Source: DATARH01 sp046724035 (lineage in GTDB: Bacteria; Pseudomonadota; Alphaproteobacteria; ATCC43930; CGMCC-115725). Taken from it: a stretch of 14,467 nt of DNA. Both the position numbers and the translations under genes were made by a program. Shown piece by piece: positions 1-7,759 of this stretch. The DNA lies in the NCBI GenBank assembly GCA_046724035.1, contig JBKOVT010000177.1:1-14467 (forward strand), written 5' to 3'. The notes under the pieces are model-generated. The model saw nothing but the letters and a program-made list of their open reading frames with translations. It made no database searches and had not been told where the DNA came from. Numbering within the stretch: position 1 is the stretch's first letter; each line of letters starts with the position of its first letter.

Positions 1-1035
1 CGTGTGTATCAGCTTGGCATCGAAGCGCTTTTGCGCCATCAGCGCAGCGGCGCGGTGCGTCGCGCTCTTACCCTCGCCACGAATCCCGAACACGTAGATG
101 TTGTTGCGCACGAGATAGGCGAGATCGACGGGCACCGGATCTTCGGGGAATGCCGCGAGGCATATCCGTCCGCCGCGGTTGACCATTCGCGCCGCCTCAT
201 TGAGCGCAGTGGGCGCGCCAGAGCATTCCAGCACATACTGCACGCCCTTGCCGCCGGTCAGGCGCTGCACCGCTTCGACCGCATCTTCGCGGCCGACATT
301 GACGATATGATCGGCGCCGAGCCGCTTCCCCATTTCGAGGCGGCTGTCGCGCGTCCCGGTGAGGATCACCGGCTGCGCCCCCAAGGCTTTGGCGACTCCG
401 ACCCCCATCAGCCCGATCGGGCCCGGCCCTATGACGACGACGCCCTCTCCCGCAATCACGCCGCCCATCACGTCGAGCCCATACATCGCGGTGCCAGCAG
501 TGACGACGAGCGTCGCCTCGGCGTCGCTCATATCGTCAGGAATGTGCGCCAGCGTGTTGATGCTATTGACCGCATATTCGGCGAAGCCGCCATCGGTGCT
601 GAAACCATTCGCACGATGTCCTTTCGCGCCATAGCCGTAATTCAGGCAAGAGGTGTACATGCCTTCGCGGCAGCGCTGGCAGCGGCCACAGCCGGCGTGA
701 ACCTCCACGGTGACGCGCTCGCCGACCTGAAATTCGTCGACGGTCGGGCCTAGCTTCACGATCGTGCCCATGTATTCATGGCCGGGTGTGAAGCCGCGAT
801 TGAACGGCAACCCGCCATCGATCATCGCCGGCACACCATGACGTATGATCTCGATATCGGTCGCACATACCGCGATCGCGTCGACGCGCACGAGAACCTC
901 GGTCGGGCCCGGCTCCGGGACCGGCTTCTCAACGACCGACAGCTCCTCCGGGCCGCCCAGGACCCAAGCCTTCATCCGATCCGGAATGGGGTACTGGTTG
1001 CTGTGAGAGGTAGCCTCGGAATGCAGCTTGGCCAT
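1..1035 (-). CDS. Zinc-dependent medium-chain alcohol dehydrogenase, 3' end beyond window
   Basis: The reading frame is open from ATG at 1035 to the left edge, giving 345 codons and no stop, so the C-terminus is missing. The protein is an MDR-superfamily oxidoreductase expected to oxidise an alcohol or polyol with NAD(P). The likely catalytic zinc ligands are Cys57 (in VCATD) and His86-Glu87 (in GHEYMG). A structural-zinc loop Cys116, Cys119, Cys122, Cys130 has C-x2-C-x2-C-x7-C spacing. The Rossmann motif GPGPIGLMG lies near residue 203. Overall it resembles threonine/sorbitol dehydrogenase-like enzymes, but the substrate cannot be read from the sequence. It lies 54 bp after the stop of the upstream binding-protein gene on the same strand, so it is probably the fourth gene of that operon. 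An AGGA lies about 10 nt before the ATG. The family call is firm and the substrate unknown. Confidence 0.93.
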   Translation of the reverse strand, partial: MAKLHSEATSHSNQYPIPDRMKAWVLGGPEELSVVEKPVPEPGPTEVLVRVDAIAVCATDIEIIRHGVPAMIDGGLPFNRGFTPGHEYMGTIVKLGPTVDEFQVGERVTVEVHAGCGRCQRCREGMYTSCLNYGYGAKGHRANGFSTDGGFAEYAVNSINTLAHIPDDMSDAEATLVVTAGTAMYGLDVMGGVIAGEGVVVIGPGPIGLMGVGVAKALGAQPVILTGTRDSRLEMGKRLGADHIVNVGREDAVEAVQRLTGGKGVQYVLECSGAPTALNEAARMVNRGGRICLAAFPEDPVPVDLAYLVRNNIYVFGIRGEGKSATHRAAALMAQKRFDAKLIHT

Positions 1036-1089
1036 CGCGCTCGAATCCTATGTTGTCGCTGCGGATTGTCGGGAGCGCTCGCGCGGGCG

Positions 1090-2778
1090 TCAACGAGACA
1101 CATGATCTTGAACCGACGTGGTTGCCGTGTCGCCGACAATCCAAACATCGGCAAGATCCTGGCCGAGGAAATGGCTCGGCGTGATGTTCCAGCCCTTCAG
1201 CTTTGACGAGTGCGCGACGATACGGTTCCACCACAGGAGCGGCACCGTGTAGGCTTCGTTGAGCGCGTGCCGCTCGAAATCGCGCACCATCTTCGCGCGC
1301 TGACGCGGGTCGGTGGTCATGGCCTGCGCCACGAACATCGCATCGAGAAACCGGTCGGTGGAGCCCGAAAAATTGACGGGCGAGAGGTCATGCGACACGT
1401 ATTTGGTCAGCTGGAATGTCGGGTCGTCGTAGAAATCACCCGAGAAATCGAGCGCAATATCAAAATCGCGGGCATCGACGATCTTCTGCCAATCCCAGAT
1501 GTTGCGGCGGTCCTGGGTCACGGTAATGCCGAGCTCTTTCCAGCTTTCAACGAGCAGCTCGGCGCCGGCGTAATGCGGGACCGGGATGTCGCGCACCAGC
1601 ACCGTCAGCGAGAGCTTGTCGACACCGGCTTCGGCGAGGAGTTGTTTCGCCTTGGCGCGCGCTGAGACAATATCGCGCGAGAAACCCGGCAATGCCGTGA
1701 GCTCCGCTTCTGACATCGCCAGATTGGCGCCTGGACGCATAAGCCCGCCGACATATTTCAAGAAAGTGGTGCCTTGCAGCCGCTCGGCGGCGCCCCAACG
1801 GTCAATCGCCAGCGATAGCGCGCGCCGTACGCGCGCATCTTCGAATGGCTTCTTGTTGGTATTGAAGACGACAAGCAGGTTGGAGAGCCACGGGCTCTCG
1901 GTCGTTGTGATGCGGTCGCCCGCGGTCTCGGCCAGCTGGTCGCGCTGACTCGGCGTCACGCCGCGGAACTCAGCCATGATGCGACCGCTCTCCAACGCCT
2001 TGATGACCGCCGCCGGCGCCATGAACTGGGCCTCGTAGCCGTCGAGATAAGGCTTGCCGGGCTGAAAATACTTCTCCCAACGCCTGGCCTGCCAGCGCTC
2101 GCCCTTCTTGTGCTCGACAAACACGAAAGGGCCGGTGCCGAGCACATGCGTTTTCGGGAATTGTGGGTCCTCGGCCAATTTCACCGCACTGTAGATGCAG
2201 TTCCAGGGCGAGGCGAAATTTGCCAGCATCGCCGCATCCGGCCATTGCAGCCGGAACACGACGGTCAGCGGGTCGGGCGTGTCGATCGCCGCGATAGCGC
2301 CGAAATCGACCTGCCGCGATGAGGTGACGCCCTCCGGTGGATGGATAATGCGTTGATAGCTCGCCTTGATGTCGGCCGAGGTCAGGCGCGATCCGTCATG
2401 AAACAACACGTTCGGGCGCAATTTGAAGGTGTAGGTCTGACGGTCCGCCGACACTTCCCAGGACTGCGCCAAATCGCCGACGATCTGCGGGTAATTCGCG
2501 GCGTCGAATTTCAGCAATGTCGAATAATGCGGCGCCACCGGATGCAGAAAGGCGAAAGAGGTGTTGCCGTGGCAATCGTAATTGCCGGGCTCCACGGTCG
2601 AGGCAAATTCCAAAATCCCGCCGCGTTTCGGCACGTCCGCCGCCGGCGCCGGTTGCGACGCGAGAAGCGCGATCGCCACTGCCACTCCGGCGACACGCGC
2701 GATCATGCGCGTGGCGGTCTCTCCCGCACCCCAAAGGAACTCCCGGACGGGAGCGGCGCGAAACACGGCGCAGCTCAT
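1090..2778 (-). CDS. ABC transporter periplasmic substrate-binding protein (SBP_bac_5, oligopeptide/nickel type)
   Basis: This is a 562-residue protein of the family-5 binding proteins (DppA/OppA/NikA type), which capture peptides, opines, sugars or metal chelates in the periplasm for an ABC importer. It shows the family pattern: KRGGILEFAS after the leader, ADIKASYQRI, a GTGPFVF motif, DARVRRALSLAIDR, and a C-terminal VPLLWWNRIVAHSSKLKGW. A hydrophobic leader at residues 28-42 ends in an APAA-type cleavage site. The listed start overlaps the previous stop (ATGA), which suggests translational coupling, but it gives a 27-residue charged n-region. An internal ATG at 2706 gives a textbook signal peptide, with a GGGAG lying somewhat far upstream. 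Either start is possible. No permease or ATPase gene is visible nearby. Ligand unknown. Confidence 0.93.
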   Translation of the reverse strand: MSCAVFRAAPVREFLWGAGETATRMIARVAGVAVAIALLASQPAPAADVPKRGGILEFASTVEPGNYDCHGNTSFAFLHPVAPHYSTLLKFDAANYPQIVGDLAQSWEVSADRQTYTFKLRPNVLFHDGSRLTSADIKASYQRIIHPPEGVTSSRQVDFGAIAAIDTPDPLTVVFRLQWPDAAMLANFASPWNCIYSAVKLAEDPQFPKTHVLGTGPFVFVEHKKGERWQARRWEKYFQPGKPYLDGYEAQFMAPAAVIKALESGRIMAEFRGVTPSQRDQLAETAGDRITTTESPWLSNLLVVFNTNKKPFEDARVRRALSLAIDRWGAAERLQGTTFLKYVGGLMRPGANLAMSEAELTALPGFSRDIVSARAKAKQLLAEAGVDKLSLTVLVRDIPVPHYAGAELLVESWKELGITVTQDRRNIWDWQKIVDARDFDIALDFSGDFYDDPTFQLTKYVSHDLSPVNFSGSTDRFLDAMFVAQAMTTDPRQRAKMVRDFERHALNEAYTVPLLWWNRIVAHSSKLKGWNITPSHFLGQDLADVWIVGDTATTSVQDHVSR

Positions 2779-3881
2779 TGCGGCTGACCTGTTTGCCAGT
2801 CGCGGAACTGCTGGAAGAGCGCGCTCTTTTCCTGAACCGGCAGCGGCGCCTCGCCATTGGCTTGCCGGCGCTCATCGAGAAACCGGGAAAACATCAGCCG
2901 CATCTCGTCGACGCTCGGCGATTTCGCGATCTGCATGTTTTTCTGCAGCCATTGTTCGGCCGGCGGGTAACGCCGCCAGCCCGGCAGATCGGCGGCAAGA
3001 TTCACATCGTGCCATTTTTGATGGTGGCCGGGTTCCAGCAGCGATGGGAAGCCGGTAAAGAACGTCTCGACAAAATTCGCGACGTTGCGGTCTCGCTCGG
3101 GAACCTGACGGAGTTCGGCGACCGCGAGGACGGCTCCCACGGCGATCGTTTTGATCGGCTGGTCCGTCGGTACCAACACGGGATAATCGGCGGCCGTGAG
3201 CCGGGTCGGCACATAGATGTCGTTGCTTGCCTGGTTGAAAGGAATGTCCAGCAGGCGGAGCTCGGTATCCTTGAGGTCGTGGACGAGCGGAGCCGGCTTG
3301 CCGGCGAGCAGCGCCACCGCGGCAATCTCTCCTTTGCGGAGCGCCTCGAGCGCAACCTCCTGGGGTTCGTTCGTCGCGATGACCGGGATGTTCAGCTGAG
3401 CGAAGAGACGGGCCGCGGTTATCGCCGTTCCGCTGGCCTGCGGACCGACATTCACCTTGCGGTTTGCAAGCTCCGCGACGGACTTCACATCGCGCCGCGC
3501 CAGCAAATGAAATTCTTCGTTGTAAAGCTTTGTTATGTAGTAGGCGCCGGGATCGGCCGCCGCGATCAGCTTTCGCTCTCTCGCGTAATCCAGCATGTCC
3601 GCCGGCAGGATCGCCATATCGATGCCGCGCAGATATTTCAGGTCGATCAGGTTTTGCAGCGCGCCTTTCCCGACGACGGGCACGAGCCGCCGCGTCGCGC
3701 CGTCATCGATCAAATTGGCGAGTTCTTCGCCGATCCGCACGGAAATGCCGGAGGTCCCGGCTGTCTCGAGCTCCACGACGCCGCGGTTGACTGTAGCGGA
3801 TTGCTGCGCCTGTGCCGGCACCGCGACCGCCATGACGACGGGAAGCATAGACGCGATGACGATGCGCAAGGTTCGGGTCAT
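2775..3881 (-). CDS. TAXI-family (TRAP-type) periplasmic solute-binding protein
   Basis: This 368-residue exported protein has a signal peptide at residues 1-25, cleaved after AQA. The mature start ETAGTSGI and the segment GPQASGTAITAARLF (about 146-160) fit the TAXI subgroup of TRAP binding proteins, close to the NMT1-like fold. Typical roles are capture of dicarboxylates or glutamate-like anions. TAXI proteins normally work with a fused DctQM-type membrane protein, and none is in the window. The ATG overlaps the stop of the preceding gene by 4 nt (ATGA), and this gene's own stop overlaps the next start the same way, so the three genes are very likely co-translated. The C-terminal 60 residues are charged and helical, longer than a minimal TAXI domain. 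The family call is good; the partner and ligand are unknown. Confidence 0.85.
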   Translation of the reverse strand: MTRTLRIVIASMLPVVMAVAVPAQAQQSATVNRGVVELETAGTSGISVRIGEELANLIDDGATRRLVPVVGKGALQNLIDLKYLRGIDMAILPADMLDYARERKLIAAADPGAYYITKLYNEEFHLLARRDVKSVAELANRKVNVGPQASGTAITAARLFAQLNIPVIATNEPQEVALEALRKGEIAAVALLAGKPAPLVHDLKDTELRLLDIPFNQASNDIYVPTRLTAADYPVLVPTDQPIKTIAVGAVLAVAELRQVPERDRNVANFVETFFTGFPSLLEPGHHQKWHDVNLAADLPGWRRYPPAEQWLQKNMQIAKSPSVDEMRLMFSRFLDERRQANGEAPLPVQEKSALFQQFRDWQTGQPQ

Positions 3882-5314
3882 GGCAGTCGCTGATCCTTCT
3901 CGGGGGCGAGAGTCTGCAATAAAGTTTCGGCTTCGGTGATGCCCAGTTCACGCGCCCGCCGGTACCAACGGGCCGCCGCCACAGCATCGCCGCGCACGCC
4001 GCTCAGATGCGCCTGCGCCAAAAACGCCGGGTCGTAGGATTCGCCAAGCCGGAGCGCCGCCTGGCCGTCACCGGCCTCTGCGGCGCGCTCATAAAAAAGC
4101 CGCGCCGAAGCAAGGTCGCCCTTCGCAATGAGCGCATCCCCGCGCGCGAGCAGCGTCGCGATCTCAGCCGCTGATGGGGCAGGCGATGCGGGCTTTATCG
4201 AACGATTGCCGGATCCCGCCGACGGCGCCGTGCCCGGTTGCTGCAAATTGCCGCCAAGAGGCTCAGGCAAGCGCGTAGCACTCTGGTCGATTCTCGCCAC
4301 GAGCTGTGCCGCAGCTGGAGCTGCTTCGCCATTTGGCGACGCTGCGACTGCGGAGATTTCGGCAGATTGCTGTCCAAGCTCGGGTGCCTGGCCTGTGGAA
4401 GCCGCTGCCGGCTCCCGCGACGGCTCCGCCCCTGCTGCCACATCGGCTGGGGCCGCTGCACCGGCAGCGGGCTCTATTCGCGGCGCGATGCGCGTTTCGC
4501 TTTCGGCCGGTGCAGCAGCTGCTTCGATATGATTTGCCGCGGAGGTTTGCGTCGATTCGCGTGAAGAGGTTGCGGCTGTATCTTCACTGCTGTGCGATCC
4601 GGCTATCGTCACGTCGACGGCCGCTTGAGAGAGGAGCAGGAGGCCGGCCGCAAAGCCGAACACCGACAAGATCGAGAAATACCAGGCGAGCGCGCGCTCT
4701 CCTTTGCTGCGCCTCGTCTTGACGAGCAGTGCCTCGCCGCCCCACGCCTGTTCGAGTGCCAGACGCGGCAGAAAGAAAGGCTCGCCTTCCCGGTACAGCG
4801 GATCGGAGACGACGACCTCCTCGACGCCTTCCCGGCCGGTTCCGAGAACCGCGACGACATTGCCGTTGTTGAGCAGCAACAGAATCGTCTTTGTCGCGGT
4901 CGCAACCAGTAGACTGCCCCAGTCGAAGCTGGCCGGCCGCAGGCGAAGTCCTCTCGTTTTGGAGAACGCGATCAGACGGTCGAGCGGCAGAACGCCTTCC
5001 TCAGCATCGTCGACCCATCCAATCGCTGCTGTCGCCATGCGCGTGCCGTCGCTCCCGCAAATGCGATCGAGGCACGAGAATGCCGTCTTGCAGGAGACGG
5101 CGAGCCCTTTGATGGGCTCGACGTCAACGTCGGTCGCATCCATGCGAGGGCCGTTCACCGCATTCCGGTCGGACGCGTGCATCAATGAAGGAACACGGGC
5201 GACAGTAGCGGACACTCTCGGTCGCGCAATCCGAAAAGGAGTCGCGGGTTCCGCTATCCACGGAAAATGACAGTTACTCTCGCTCGCCCGAAAACGATCC
5301 ACCGGGTTGTGCAC
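3878..5314 (-). CDS. Single-span membrane protein: C39-like N-terminal domain, Ala/Pro-rich linker, Sel1-like repeats
   Basis: This is the first gene of the binding-protein operon, 478 residues from a GTG at 5314. Residues 65-200 resemble the peptidase-C39-like domain at the N-terminus of type I secretion ABC transporters: a DRLIAFSKTRGLRLRP-type helix, then LLLLNNGNVVAVLG, a VSDPLYREGEPFFLPR stretch and a WGGEALLVKTR strand. The usual catalytic Cys/His pair is not in place; Asn stands where family members have His. One membrane span follows (about 210-232), then about 150 residues rich in Ala, Pro, Glu and Ser. The last 90 residues have the Sel1 pattern (ARLFYERAAEAGDGQAALRLG, AARWYRRARELG). 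The C-terminus is probably periplasmic. The start is doubtful: no ribosome site precedes 5314, and ATGs at 5182 and 5143 are alternatives, the latter just before the conserved part. The C39-like assignment is my inference from pattern. Confidence 0.85.
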   Translation of the reverse strand: MHNPVDRFRASESNCHFPWIAEPATPFRIARPRVSATVARVPSLMHASDRNAVNGPRMDATDVDVEPIKGLAVSCKTAFSCLDRICGSDGTRMATAAIGWVDDAEEGVLPLDRLIAFSKTRGLRLRPASFDWGSLLVATATKTILLLLNNGNVVAVLGTGREGVEEVVVSDPLYREGEPFFLPRLALEQAWGGEALLVKTRRSKGERALAWYFSILSVFGFAAGLLLLSQAAVDVTIAGSHSSEDTAATSSRESTQTSAANHIEAAAAPAESETRIAPRIEPAAGAAAPADVAAGAEPSREPAAASTGQAPELGQQSAEISAVAASPNGEAAPAAAQLVARIDQSATRLPEPLGGNLQQPGTAPSAGSGNRSIKPASPAPSAAEIATLLARGDALIAKGDLASARLFYERAAEAGDGQAALRLGESYDPAFLAQAHLSGVRGDAVAAARWYRRARELGITEAETLLQTLAPEKDQRLP

Positions 5315-5388
5315 AAGAACGCCGACAAGCGCGCGCGAATCGGCCTCCGAGTGGCCGCCGACCGGGGCATCGCGATATTAACGGGGCG

Positions 5389-6135
5389 TTACAACAGGCC
5401 GAGATCCTTGAGGCTCGTGTGCCGGCCTCGGCCGATGATCAGATGGTCGTGCACGGTGACGCCGAGCGGCTTCGCGGCACTGATAATATCGCGCGTCACC
5501 GCGATGTCGGCCTTCGACGGCGTCGGGTCGCCCGAGGGGTGGTTGTGCACGAGGATCAAGGCTGAGGCGTCCAATTCGAGCGCGCGCTTGACCACCTCGC
5601 GCGGATAGACCGGCGTGTGGTCGATGGTGCCGCGCTGCTGCCGCTCATGCTTGATCAGCTCGTTTTTTCGGTTGAGGAACAGGAGGTGGAATTCCTCGAC
5701 GGTGCCATGGGCAATATTGGCCTTGCAGTAATCGATCAGCTTGTCCCACGAGCCGATGACGTCGGCTTGGCGCAGCTGCGATTCCGACAGGCGCAGCGCC
5801 GCATCGCGTACAGCCTTCAACATCGCCACGCCCGCCATGCCAAGACCGCGCCGCTTGCCGTCGATGTTGGCCTTGACCTCTTGGAGCGCCTCGGGCTGTG
5901 CGCTGAGCACTTCGGCCAACCCGCCGAAATGCTCGATCAGGGCTTTTGCCAACGGCTTCGTGTCGCCGCGCGGATTGCTGGCGGCGAGCAGGATTTCGAG
6001 AATTTCATAATCCGGCAGGTTTTCGGCCCCGCCCTTCAATAGACGGTCCTGCAAACGCGAGCGGTGCTCGAGATAATGTGGCTTGAAACCGATCGCGTCG
6101 GCGAGTTCGCGATGCGGCCCGCTCTTCCGCGGCAT
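5389..6135 (-). CDS. radC: RadC family protein (JAB1/MPN metalloprotease-like fold)
   Basis: This is a 248-residue RadC/YeeS family protein. The N-terminal half has helix-hairpin-helix-like segments (LPDYEILEILLAAS and FGGLAEVL). The C-terminal half is the MPN domain with the metal-site signature HNHPSGDPTPSKAD and the family ending HDHLIIG...SLKDLGLL. The historical name implies DNA repair, but the molecular role remains unsettled; homologues are linked to recombination-dependent growth or competence in some bacteria. The chosen ATG at 6135 shares its A with the TGA of the preceding crotonase gene (TGATG), which implies coupled translation. The frame stays open further upstream, but that extension lies inside the crotonase gene and is Arg-rich with no family resemblance. 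Length matches the family. Confidence 0.95.
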   Translation of the reverse strand: MPRKSGPHRELADAIGFKPHYLEHRSRLQDRLLKGGAENLPDYEILEILLAASNPRGDTKPLAKALIEHFGGLAEVLSAQPEALQEVKANIDGKRRGLGMAGVAMLKAVRDAALRLSESQLRQADVIGSWDKLIDYCKANIAHGTVEEFHLLFLNRKNELIKHERQQRGTIDHTPVYPREVVKRALELDASALILVHNHPSGDPTPSKADIAVTRDIISAAKPLGVTVHDHLIIGRGRHTSLKDLGLL

Positions 6136-6935
6136 CAGCGCCGTTTCCGATTGTTCGGTGGGCGGCGCGCCCGCATCTTTGCGAGCTGGGCCTCGGCCAT
6201 GCGCCGCGGCTCGTCGGTCGCGTAAGCCTCGGCGAAAACCTCGATGCCGCGAGCCACCGCAGCGCCGGTCGGCAATTCCTCCCAATCGAGAATGAGTTTT
6301 TTCTGCAATCGGATGGCCTGCGGTCCGCCGGCGAGGATCGCAGCGGCAAAGCGCTCGACGACGGCGTCGAGCCGGTCGGGCGGGACGACCGCATCGACCA
6401 ATGCCCAGGCGAGCGCCTCGTCCGCATCGATCGATACGCCGGTCAGCAGCAAACGACGCGCCCGGCCATATCCGATCAGCTGCGGCAGCAATGCCGCCTC
6501 GACAACCGACGGGATGCCGACCCTGACCTCGGGCATCCCGAACACCGCCCGGTCACTGGCGACGCGCAGATCGCAGGCGGCGGCGAGTTCGAGCCCGGCG
6601 CCAAGCGCGTAACCGTCGATCCGGGCGATGACTGGCACTCGCAACCGGTGAAACCCGTCGCAGCAACGATGCACGAGGGTAATGAATTCGCGCGCGCTAT
6701 CCTCGTTGAGCGCGGCCAGCTCGTTGATGTCGGCGCCGCCGACAAAAGCGCGCTCGCCGGCGCCGGTGACGATCACGAGCCGCAGCTCCGGATCGGGTTC
6801 GAGCGCCTGCACCGCCTCGACGATCTCGACCATCAGCTCGCGGTTGAGGGCGTTGAGCTTACCGGCATTGTCGATCGTGAGCCGCGCCAGATAACCGCCC
6901 TCGGGCCGGTCCTCGCGGGCAACCCTCACGCCCAT
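6135..6935 (-). CDS. Enoyl-CoA hydratase/isomerase family protein (crotonase fold)
   Basis: Crotonase-superfamily enzyme, likely hydrating an enoyl-CoA thioester. The oxyanion-hole segment AFVGGADINEL and the second motif DGYALGAGLELAAACD are both present. The two glutamates that activate water in rat enoyl-CoA hydratase (Glu144 and Glu164) have counterparts here exactly 20 residues apart, in GLELA and FGMPE, so hydratase chemistry is plausible. The next segment is IPSVVEAALLPQLIG rather than the common IPGAGGTQRL, typical of one crotonase subgroup. I chose ATG 6935 (266 residues) because AGGCGGAG lies 9 nt upstream. An in-frame ATG at 6977 adds 14 residues with no ribosome site and would leave only 45 bp to the divergent gene. 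The stop overlaps the radC start (TGATG). The CoA substrate is unknown. Confidence 0.92.
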   Translation of the reverse strand: MGVRVAREDRPEGGYLARLTIDNAGKLNALNRELMVEIVEAVQALEPDPELRLVIVTGAGERAFVGGADINELAALNEDSAREFITLVHRCCDGFHRLRVPVIARIDGYALGAGLELAAACDLRVASDRAVFGMPEVRVGIPSVVEAALLPQLIGYGRARRLLLTGVSIDADEALAWALVDAVVPPDRLDAVVERFAAAILAGGPQAIRLQKKLILDWEELPTGAAVARGIEVFAEAYATDEPRRMAEAQLAKMRARRPPNNRKRR

Positions 6936-6944
6936 TCCGCGTTT

Positions 6945-6952
6945 CTCCGCCT
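6945..6952 (-). promoter_or_regulatory. Ribosome binding site deciding the crotonase start
   Basis: On the minus strand AGGCGGAG ends 9 nt before ATG 6935. The alternative ATG at 6977 has only pyrimidine-rich sequence upstream, so this site favours the shorter protein. Confidence 0.55.
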
Positions 6953-7010
6953 GGAGATTACCGCTTTCTTTGTGCATAGTAGCCGCGGCCCGCCGAGGGA
7001 GGCGAGGCTA

Positions 7011-7017
7011 AAGGAGG
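7011..7017 (+). promoter_or_regulatory. Strong Shine-Dalgarno site for the GTG start at 7023
   Basis: AAGGAGG stands 5 nt before GTG 7023. It fixes the start of the split-barrel gene even though the frame is open far upstream to 6648, where it would run antisense to the crotonase gene. Confidence 0.85.
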
Positions 7018-7022
7018 CGAGG

Positions 7023-7631
7023 GTGGACATTATCGAGGACATCGCCGAGATCCGCGAAATCTATGGCGAACCGATGGAGCGCACGGTCAAGAAGCAGCTG
7101 CCGAAGCTGGAAAAGCACTCGCGCGCCTTTATCGCCCTGTCGCCGTTCCTGGTCATCGCTTCGAGCGACCCGTCGGGGCGCTGCGACGCCTCGCCGAAGG
7201 GGGATGCCCCAGGCTTCGTCAAGGTCATCGACGACCAGACCCTGCTGATCCCAGACCGGCTCGGCAACAACCGGGTCGACACGATCGGCAACCTGCTCGC
7301 CCGCCCCGGGGTCGGGCTGATCTTTTTTGTGCCCGGGGTCAACGAGACCTTGCGGGTCAACGGCAAGGCCAGCATTACGACCGATCCGGCCCTGCTGGAG
7401 CCGCTCGCCGTCAATGGCAAGGTGCCGCGGAGCGGCATCCTGATCACCGCCGAGGAGGTTTATTTCCACTGCGGCAAGGCGCTGATCCGCTCCGATCTGT
7501 GGAACTCGGAGAAGCAACTGCCGAAGGGCCAATGGCCGCCGCTCGGCCGCATCATCGCCGAGCAGATCGGCACTGACCCCGTAGAGGGCGAGCGTCTGAC
7601 CGCGGAGAGCTACCGCACCCGCCTCTACTAA
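7023..7631 (+). CDS. Pyridoxamine 5'-phosphate oxidase-like FMN-binding split-barrel protein
   Basis: This is a 202-residue protein of the pyridoxamine-phosphate-oxidase-like split-barrel group, of the type annotated as MSMEG_1061 family. Recognisable stretches are ASSDPSGRCDASPKGDAPGFV (residues 46-66), DRLGNNRVDTIGNLLARPG (78-96), GLIFFVPGVNETLRVNG (98-114) and VYFHCGKALIRSDLW (147-161). Such proteins bind FMN, F420 or haem, and most act as small redox enzymes of unknown substrate; true PdxH function is not implied. GTG 7023 is set by an AAGGAGG 5 nt upstream. The gene diverges from the crotonase gene across 87 bp that must hold both promoters, though I could not pick out convincing boxes. 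A palindromic repeat begins 8 nt after the stop. The last residues (ESYRTRLY) also match the family. Confidence 0.92.
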   Translation: MDIIEDIAEIREIYGEPMERTVKKQLPKLEKHSRAFIALSPFLVIASSDPSGRCDASPKGDAPGFVKVIDDQTLLIPDRLGNNRVDTIGNLLARPGVGLIFFVPGVNETLRVNGKASITTDPALLEPLAVNGKVPRSGILITAEEVYFHCGKALIRSDLWNSEKQLPKGQWPPLGRIIAEQIGTDPVEGERLTAESYRTRLY

Positions 7632-7639
7632 CTTCCGCT

Positions 7640-7739
7640 GTCATTCCGGGATCGCCCGAAGGGCGAGGCCCGGAATCCATGAACGCGGGCCTCTGGAAAA
7701 TGGATTCCGGGCTCGCGGCTGCGCCGCGCCCCGAATCAC
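7640..7739. repeat. Interspersed palindromic repeat, copy 1 (REP/BIME-like)
   Basis: This is a roughly 100-bp element starting GTCATTCCGGG, with a central ATGAAC, ATGGATTCCGGG in the second half, and a decayed right end (CCCCGAATCAC where copy 2 has CCCGGAATGAC). Its left arm (7640-7680) contains the short hairpin CGCCC-GAA-GGGCG. That 41-nt arm is exactly the reverse complement of the right arm of copy 2 (11489-11529). It fills the gap between two convergent genes, 8 nt after the plus-strand stop, where a transcribed hairpin could end or stabilise both messages. No coding capacity is evident. Confidence 0.88.
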
Positions 7740-7759
7740 ATGCGGGCCTGAGGCTCCCG

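Noticed and set aside
4..753. 249-codon plus-strand open frame
   Set aside because: It is antisense to the zinc-dependent dehydrogenase, whose motifs are intact on the minus strand; the antisense product has no recognisable features.
2517..3893. 458-codon plus-strand open frame
   Set aside because: It lies antisense to two genes with signal peptides, family motifs and ATGA-linked starts. Its product is Arg-rich and without domain pattern, a usual by-product of high GC.
6136..6285. N-terminal extension of radC
   Set aside because: It overlaps the crotonase gene, is Arg-rich and unlike RadC; the TGATG junction gives a normal-length protein.
6648..7022. N-terminal extension of the split-barrel gene
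   Set aside because: The frame is open here but runs antisense to the crotonase gene, and AAGGAGG before GTG 7023 marks the real start.
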